Part shown: positions 59,043 to 64,000 of the stretch, piece after piece | How positions within the stretch are numbered: the first letter of the stretch is position 1 | How the letters are laid out: each line of letters opens with the position of its first letter | Origin: Trichomonas vaginalis G3 | Taxonomy: Eukaryota; Parabasalia; Trichomonadida; Trichomonadidae | Assembly (NCBI RefSeq): GCF_026262505.1 | Contig: NC_067208.1 | Coordinates: 3,667,962-3,731,961, forward strand | Reading direction: 5' to 3' | DNA length: 64,000 bases | Program-made: the position numbers and the translations under genes | The notes under the pieces: model-generated | Databases searched by the model: none | What the model was told of the DNA's origin: nothing | The model's input: the letters and a program-made list of their open reading frames with translations, nothing else

Positions 59043-59335
59043 AGTTTTGGTTGAAAAAACAGGTGGAGCCAAAGTGGCTCGACCTCAAAAACAAGCATTT
59101 CGTGAAGAATATACCAACCCGCGGAATTCCGCGGGTTGCTTTTTATACAAAACATTGACGATGAAAGTCTTGACAAAACAAGCATTTCGTGAAGAATATA
59201 CCAACCGCCGGAATTCCGGCGGTTGCTTTTTATACAAAACATTGACGATGAAGTCTCAACAAAACAAGCATTTCGTGAAGAATATACCACCCGCCGGAAT
59301 TCCGGCAGGTGCTTTTTTTATACAAAATTCAAGAG
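59043..59335. repeat. Palindrome array with GGAATTCC centres (copy C)
   Basis: One hairpin at 59061-59085 (AGGT-g-GAGCC / GGCTC-g-ACCT), then three units of about 85 bp. Each unit reads TTTCGTGAAGAATATACC, a palindrome, then GCTTTTTATACAAAA. The palindromes are 59116-59137 (ACCCGCGG/CCGCGGGT), 59203-59224 (ACCGCCGG/CCGGCGGT) and 59289-59310 (CCGCCGG/CCGGCaG, one mismatch), all around AATT. Constant flanks with varying, self-complementary stems. Confidence 0.8.
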
Positions 59336-59375
59336 TTTTGTGTGTTTTCTACGATGGTACAATAAAATGGTTCAT

Positions 59376-60038
59376 TTACTCACAATATTTTTGTACAAAA
59401 GGACCCCAACCTTTTAACCTCTCTTCTGCAGCTTCTAATGAAACTTTAGCGAGTTCATATTCTCTAAATTCTCTCTTTAAATCTTCTTGTTCCCATTGGT
59501 CTAGTTCGTATGGAGAGTCTCTATAACCAGAACATATCTCACGTTCATGTTCTATTTGTTTTTCATGCATTTTTCTAACTTCTTCTTCGAACAAAGGTTT
59601 AGCATTCTCTACTGTATCTTCAAGTTCTTCTTCATCTAATTTCTCATGAACTTTCTTGTCTATGGAGTCCATAATTTTTCCAACTGCTATGCAATATTTT
59701 GGAGAAGCCCACATTGCTATATAGTTTACGAGTCTTGGGTCTACATACGTTCCTCTAACCTGTTTGATTTCATCGGGAATTCCTGCATTAACATTGTATA
59801 AAAAGCACCCGCCGGAATTCCGGCGGGTGGTATATTCTTCACAAAATGCCTTAAAATACTCTTCCCAGGACTTATTTTCCAACAACTTTCTAAAGTCTTT
59901 CCTAAACTGCTGACACATATTTGTTGCATTTATATAACCATCCTTGTCTCTACGTAAGACTTCAATACCGTTATAGGTGCCTTTTGTGAATGTTTCGCCA
60001 TTAGATTTGTTCGTGAACGTTTTTGCTTCGACTGTCAT
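59376..60038 (-). CDS. KilA-N protein as cassette cargo, 220 aa (copy C)
   Basis: Starts MTVEAKTFTNKSNGETF. The KilA-N core is YNGIEVLRRDKDGYINATNM, then QVRGTYVDPRLVNYIAMWAS and PKYCIAVGKIMDSID, closer to the canonical family than the two other KilA-N genes. The C-terminal part is a charged coiled coil. A GGAATTCC palindrome unit (59806-59829 with flanks) lies in frame within the core and encodes EEYTTRRNSGGCFLYN. It occupies the inverted-repeat cassette where A and B carry the 298-aa gene. Looks whole. Promoter block of the TGTAAGAACA type at 60039-60072. Confidence 0.75.
   Translation of the reverse strand: MTVEAKTFTNKSNGETFTKGTYNGIEVLRRDKDGYINATNMCQQFRKDFRKLLENKSWEEYFKAFCEEYTTRRNSGGCFLYNVNAGIPDEIKQVRGTYVDPRLVNYIAMWASPKYCIAVGKIMDSIDKKVHEKLDEEELEDTVENAKPLFEEEVRKMHEKQIEHEREICSGYRDSPYELDQWEQEDLKREFREYELAKVSLEAAEERLKGWGPFVQKYCE
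59790..59845. repeat. GGAATTCC palindrome unit inside KilA-N coding region
   Basis: CACCCGCCGGAATT / AATTCCGGCGGGTG at 59806-59829, with the constant flanks TGTATAAAAAG and GTATATTCTTCAC. Same unit as 59100-59310 in the other orientation. Its length keeps the reading frame open. Confidence 0.75.
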
Positions 60039-60071
60039 ACTGTTCTTACAATAAAAATAAAAAATATTTTT

Positions 60072-60157
60072 TGGTGGGACGTTGGACATTCGTTTGTGGC
60101 TTAACCGTCGGACATTCGTTTGTGGCTTAACCGTCGGACATTCGTTTGTGGCTTAAC
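60072..60157. repeat. 26-bp tandem repeat
   Basis: About three copies of CCGTCGGACATTCGTTTGTG plus gcttaa, directly upstream of the KilA-N cargo gene's promoter block. Confidence 0.8.
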
Positions 60158-60232
60158 CTCAAAACAAGCATTTCGTGAAGAATATACCACCCCGCGGAAT
60201 TCCGCGGGGTGCTTTTTATACACAGTTCAACG
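60158..60232. repeat. Fifth GGAATTCC palindrome unit
   Basis: Palindrome at 60189-60210 (ACCCCGCGG/CCGCGGGGT around AATT) between AGCATTTCGTGAAGAATATA and GCTTTTTATACAC. A different stem again, both arms matching. Confidence 0.8.
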
Positions 60233-60385
60233 GGTGAAAGAATACGATGAAGTCTACTTCCTGTGTTGTTGTCAAAATGTCATGTTGTCACACTTTTTCA
60301 GAGAAGTTAAAATGACCGAGTGACCGAGTGACCGAGTGACCTGGTGACACCTAAAAAACCATCTACCCTAAAATATATTTTTCAA
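60232..60385. repeat. Right inverted repeat of cassette, copy C
   Basis: TTGTCAAAATGTCATGTTGTC stretch, TTCAGAGAAGTT, then ccgagtgac units in place of ccgagggac, ending GACCTGGTGACACC and CTAAAATATATTTTT. All units carry the same T change. Confidence 0.75.
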
Positions 60386-61242
60386 TACTTTTTCAGCACT
60401 TTTCCGTAGTTGTATATGAAAGACAATTCGAGATAAAAGTCATAGTACAATGGTATAATATGCTGCACACCGTTTGTTGTGAACCAAATTTGAAAGTCAG
60501 AGAAACTGTTACTAGGTGGTTCGTAGAATTTAGAAGCAAAGTCATAAAAGTCCTTACCGATACAAAGAAAACTGCTGTTGCTTGAACTGAAACTTGCATG
60601 ACACATGACATTTTGAGGATCGAACACGTTTCTATAAACTGTCAAATCTGTTGGTGGGAGTATAAATTTAAACGGACCGTCAGGTGGCAATGGTTCGTTC
60701 TGGTTTAGTAACCGAAGAAATTGTGCCCAAGAACGTCTGTCCACCCCCCAATATAAAAACTCTGTATCTCTTGGAGGGTTATTTTCAATCCTTTGAAATG
60801 AAACTGTGGAGTTCATCTTGTCGTATTCTAGCTTTAGATAGTATGTTCCATTTAGTAAAGAGTCGTATTTTTCTTGAAATTCCCAGTAGTATTTGTTTAT
60901 TTGAGTTTGAAAGTCATTTAGAGTTTTTTCAAGACTTTCGTCTGAACGAATAGTAAAGATCTTCATTTCATCAAATCTTTCTATTAGACCATCAGAGCCT
61001 TTATACTGACCGTGAAAATATACTGCGAACATAAAAGCGTTAGTTCTATTTGAAAACAAAACTCTTCTAAATCCTATTGCCTTTGCATCTGAAGGACTTT
61101 GAAGCCAGCGAATTGGATAGTCAAATCTGTAAGATCCGGATGAAATTTCTTCATCTGATATAGTCCTACCGGCGTTTGTAAAGATATAGTCTAACGGTTT
61201 TGTATCTGCTACTTTTGTTCTTTGTTTTTCAACCTGAAGCAT
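60382..61242 (-). CDS. Conserved 286-aa Polinton protein (copy C)
   Basis: Near-identical to 666-1526 and 32388-33248, whole. Its stop abuts the cassette; its start lies about 60 bp from the polymerase stop. Function not recognised. Confidence 0.75.
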   Translation of the reverse strand: MLQVEKQRTKVADTKPLDYIFTNAGRTISDEEISSGSYRFDYPIRWLQSPSDAKAIGFRRVLFSNRTNAFMFAVYFHGQYKGSDGLIERFDEMKIFTIRSDESLEKTLNDFQTQINKYYWEFQEKYDSLLNGTYYLKLEYDKMNSTVSFQRIENNPPRDTEFLYWGVDRRSWAQFLRLLNQNEPLPPDGPFKFILPPTDLTVYRNVFDPQNVMCHASFSSSNSSFLCIGKDFYDFASKFYEPPSNSFSDFQIWFTTNGVQHIIPLYYDFYLELSFIYNYGKVLKKY

Positions 61243-61298
61243 TTTATATATGTAAAAATATACTGTTTTAAAAACGTTTTAAAATGGTATGCAATGTT

Positions 61299-63452
61299 TT
61301 ATTTCATGCAATGTTTAACTATTTCACCATCTTCTTTAACACCCCAATATTTCCTTTTCGATATTACATGAACTTCGGTGAAAATTTTGTCTAGCTTAAA
61401 ACAGCCCATCTTCTCACCGACTAAACCCATTTCAATGAGTTTGTTATACCCTTCTTCGTTCGTCATGAGTGCATCGATGTTCTCATAGTAAACCACAATT
61501 TTGGATTTGACCTCTGAGAAAAATTTGTTGTAGTTGTCGAGGACTGCCTTTGCGAACTGAGGGTAAGACCAATGTTCGACAATAGGTTTTACTGTGGTTA
61601 CTAAGCCACATTGACCTTCGGTGAACTCGTATTTCAAAACAAAAGGGGAGAACCTTTCAACAAAGTTGTCGACCTTCTCATAGTGTTTACTCTTCATCTT
61701 TTGAGGTTTCTTAATGGAATACCCCCATGTCGAATTCATAAGCAATTTGATTGTCATTGCAAGTTTGGGATTTGAAGCTTTCCTAATATCATAGAGTTGT
61801 TGTATGACCTTTCCAACTGTATAGTTCCTTCCCGGGAACTCACCATCTTCGTTTGGAATTCCAGTCGGGATATATTGGACGAACCTCATGTACGCAGCGT
61901 TAAGGTCGACATAGTATATTTTTTCGTATGAGTCGAACTTATCGCATCCAATGGGTCCGGTTCGTGGAAATTCAAGTGAGTCTCTTATCTTCTGAGAAAC
62001 CTCGCCTGTTATCTCATAAACATCGTCAAAGCAACCTGTTTCATATAAAATTTTCTGACCTAACTCAGAAGCTCTCCAATACAATTTGACGTCAATTGAA
62101 TGTCTCAATGGAAGTTTGTTTATAGCATCTTGAAGTTCTTGCAACCTCATTGGAAGTTCTTCTGGTTCAGGTTGGTATCCGAACAATCCAACTCCTTTTG
62201 GAGCTGTGTACTTCTTTTGTGCTATAACTTTGTCCGGAACAATTTTTGGTCTCACTAACAATGAAAAATTTGTTTCGTCTTTTGGTACAAAAGTTTCTGT
62301 CAGCTTGTCATCTGGAATTGGTTCCAACAAGCCTTTCTCGAAAAGAATGTTAACAGCTCTGACAATGTTGCACTTACCTTTTCCGAACAATGGGTTTGTA
62401 AGACTTTCGTTTAACATGAAGTGGTTGTGGACAAGTACAATCTTCAACCATGGCAATTTGAAGTCAATAACATAGTCGTCATGTGAAGAACCTTTCTCAG
62501 TCGGTATGTTGACTCGGATATTCACATTTGCCAACGGTGCAACTTTTGACAATTGACCTCTGAGAATGTACCTTGTCTTCACACATGACTCAAGATACTT
62601 CATCTTCTCATCTGTAACAAGACCAGAGTTCCTGAGACATGTAAGAATACAAGGTTCATTGACAATTGTTTCAATTGAATTGTAAATTCCATACCTTGTT
62701 AAGTCAATGTCAGACTTATTTCTGAACGGGAAGTATCCAGCATGTTGTCTGACTGCTTGAGGGTTGGGTTGGTACCATTCAAACTTCACGCTTGCAATTC
62801 CTTCAATTGCATTCAAAATATCTGAGTCGGAGTCAAACATTTGTTCTCTCTTTGTAGTCTTGAAAGCGTCAAGAAGCATTGCGGCTGTTGTGACATTGCC
62901 ATGTGCATAGTATATATGACCATCTAAATCTGTTACGGTTAGTCTGAGATTGTATCCTTTCTTATTTCCGTCTTGTATGGCAGCAAGTACTCCCATGAAG
63001 CCTTCTTTGTTCTTTCCTTCTTCAAAGTTTACTGTAAAGGTTCGACCAGATGTAATTTGACTTCGAACCTCACGATACTTCTCATATGCATATCTTGTTC
63101 TTTCCATGGGAGCATGACCATCCTCTGCACTACCTTTTTTCCTCCTCAAAGGATACAATTGTTCGTTATGTTTCCAGTAGAATCTGGCAAAGCCGTCGTG
63201 TCCTTCAACTTGAGGCTCACTAACATCGAAAGGCATGTCCATAAGACGTTCTTCTTCTAACTTCTCTAATCTGTTTGGATAATTTGCGCGTGCTGTTTCT
63301 AAGTCCATTTCATAGCGAAGACCAGACAGTTTGTCATAGACTTTTATGGGTCTTCCCTTCCTATATTTAAACTTCTTCGAAACTTTCCAACCATATCTTT
63401 CTAACTCTGCTTTTATTCTAGCAGATTTTCTATCCATTCTATACGGGGGCAT
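61299..63452 (-). CDS. Family B DNA polymerase, protein-primed type (copy C)
   Basis: About 717 aa from MPPYRMDRKSARIK; an earlier in-frame Met lies in the upstream remnant. Polymerase motif A is YYVDLNAAYM (about residues 513-522), motif B is KLLMNSTWGYSIKKP (about 562-576), and motif C is YYENIDALMT (about 655-664), with a KKxY-type KRKYWG near the end. This is the arrangement of protein-primed PolB in Polintons, which copies the element from its terminal repeats. The N-terminal half carries no exonuclease motif I can point to with confidence. Only this copy shows the gene in the window. It sits between the 286-aa and 194-aa genes. Confidence 0.8.
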   Translation of the reverse strand: MPPYRMDRKSARIKAELERYGWKVSKKFKYRKGRPIKVYDKLSGLRYEMDLETARANYPNRLEKLEEERLMDMPFDVSEPQVEGHDGFARFYWKHNEQLYPLRRKKGSAEDGHAPMERTRYAYEKYREVRSQITSGRTFTVNFEEGKNKEGFMGVLAAIQDGNKKGYNLRLTVTDLDGHIYYAHGNVTTAAMLLDAFKTTKREQMFDSDSDILNAIEGIASVKFEWYQPNPQAVRQHAGYFPFRNKSDIDLTRYGIYNSIETIVNEPCILTCLRNSGLVTDEKMKYLESCVKTRYILRGQLSKVAPLANVNIRVNIPTEKGSSHDDYVIDFKLPWLKIVLVHNHFMLNESLTNPLFGKGKCNIVRAVNILFEKGLLEPIPDDKLTETFVPKDETNFSLLVRPKIVPDKVIAQKKYTAPKGVGLFGYQPEPEELPMRLQELQDAINKLPLRHSIDVKLYWRASELGQKILYETGCFDDVYEITGEVSQKIRDSLEFPRTGPIGCDKFDSYEKIYYVDLNAAYMRFVQYIPTGIPNEDGEFPGRNYTVGKVIQQLYDIRKASNPKLAMTIKLLMNSTWGYSIKKPQKMKSKHYEKVDNFVERFSPFVLKYEFTEGQCGLVTTVKPIVEHWSYPQFAKAVLDNYNKFFSEVKSKIVVYYENIDALMTNEEGYNKLIEMGLVGEKMGCFKLDKIFTEVHVISKRKYWGVKEDGEIVKHCMK

Positions 63453-63722
63453 TTTATAAAAATAAAAAAATGTTTTAAAATGGTATGCCATTTCATATTT
63501 CTCATCTAATCTCTCATGAACTTTCTTGTCTATGTTTTTGTTAAGACTTCTTCATCTAATTTCTCATGAACTTCATCGTCAATGTTTTGTAAAGACTTCT
63601 TCATCTAATTTCTCATGAACTTCATCGTCAATGTTTTGTTAAGACTTCTTCATCTATGTCTTCCCAACGGTCTTTTCCGACAGACTCATCGTACATTTCA
63701 AATAAAATAAAAATATACTGTT
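63453..63722. repeat. HNH remnant with tandem repeats (copy C)
   Basis: Matches 34355-34632: the HNH 3' end (AAAATGGTATGCCATTTCAT), TTTCTCATGAACTTCATCGT units, then the HNH 5' region (TCTTCCCAACGGTCTTTTCC) and its AT promoter block. No gene. Confidence 0.7.
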
Positions 63723-63726
63723 TTCT

Positions 63727-64000
63727 TTACTTTACGTAACCACCCGCTGCCAAAAGTCTTTGACGCCAACCCATACCAGCTAATGAAGGTTGGCTTGTTT
63801 TAGTCTGGAGACTAAACTTTGGTTTTGGTTTATCTTCAGTTTTTGGCTTCCCTTCTTCTATTGGTTTTTCGTCACTTTTCGGTTCATCTGACTTTACCTC
63901 ACTTGCTGGTATGGTTGTGTCGTCAATATCTTCATAAATGTCATATGCCATTTGTTTCTGTTTTCCTTTCAACTTTTTGTGTTTGTTGTAAAGTTTAGAA
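63727..64000 (-). CDS. 194-aa conserved protein, partial at window edge (copy C)
   Basis: The C-terminal part of the same protein as 34639-35223 (ends GMGWRQRLLAAGGYVK). The rest lies beyond the window. Confidence 0.6.
   Translation of the reverse strand, partial: SKLYNKHKKLKGKQKQMAYDIYEDIDDTTIPASEVKSDEPKSDEKPIEEGKPKTEDKPKPKFSLQTKTSQPSLAGMGWRQRLLAAGGYVK

Larger units (their letters stand above)
46356..64000 (+). mobile_element. Polinton/Maverick copy C (partial, cut by window edge)
   Basis: Begins at a terminal repeat (about 46356-46440) matching those of A and B and runs off the right edge. It follows the same gene order and is the only copy here showing DNA polymerase B. The first 9 kb is heavily decayed (perhaps 25 or more breaks), while the ATPase, KilA-N, 286-aa and polymerase genes look whole. 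It lacks the 76-aa gene present in A and B, and its cassette at 58.9-60.4 kb carries a different gene from A and B. Confidence 0.9.

Noticed and set aside
59047-59526. A 159-aa frame over the palindrome array
   Set aside because: It is the repeated palindrome unit read in one frame, then antisense to the KilA-N gene.
1-64000. tRNA, rRNA or other structured RNA genes
   Set aside because: No cloverleaf or rRNA-like stretch was recognised by reading; a covariance-model search would be needed for certainty.

Overview
The window looks like a piece of a trichomonad genome, most likely Trichomonas vaginalis or a close relative. It is AT-rich and packed with giant Polinton/Maverick elements. Most genes stop in TAAA, the known T. 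vaginalis stop/poly(A) signal, and one decayed host-like surface-protein gene lies between elements. No rRNA, tRNA or intron was recognised. The species call is an inference from these traits.

Layout: (1) Polinton copy A, 1-16462, runs leftward and is cut by the left window edge. (2) Spacer 16463-18310 holds a decayed host gene and short repeats. (3) Polinton copy B, about 18311-44390, runs rightward, is the only copy with both ends in view, and carries a 3.1 kb Mutator-like DNA transposon inside its integrase gene. (4) Spacer 44391-46355 holds hairpin repeats and a purine tract but no convincing gene. (5) Polinton copy C, 46356-64000, runs rightward and is cut by the right edge. The copies share gene order and are nearly identical over long stretches, so they are recent relatives. 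A is lightly decayed. B is more decayed, mainly in its left half. C is heavily decayed from 46.4 to 54.9 kb and mostly intact beyond.

Shared order from the terminal repeat inward: large basic/coiled-coil protein; candidate major capsid protein; small antisense gene; 190-aa gene; 76-aa gene (absent in C); candidate minor capsid protein; SF3 helicase; 139-aa gene; 150-aa gene (antisense); packaging ATPase; a 21-bp hairpin array; KilA-N gene; KilA-N/T5orf172 gene; a second repeat field; an inverted-repeat-bounded cassette; a 286-aa gene; then DNA polymerase B (C only) or HNH genes (A, B). B continues with a 194-aa gene, a 51-aa gene, an amphipathic 133-aa protein, integrase, a phage-type tail fibre, a second 286-like gene, three small virion-like or membrane proteins and a Dam-like methyltransferase. 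Replication, packaging, capsid and integration modules are recognisable. The usual adenovirus-type protease was not seen.

The most unusual content is not a gene. Three sets of short hairpins keep a fixed frame while their stem sequences differ with both arms changing together: at the element tips, in the GCGA-bounded hairpins, and in the GGAATTCC palindromes. Two of these sets also lie in frame inside KilA-N genes. Beside them sit an inverted-repeat-bounded gene cassette with different cargo in different copies, and a free-standing HNH gene with matching empty sites in sister copies.
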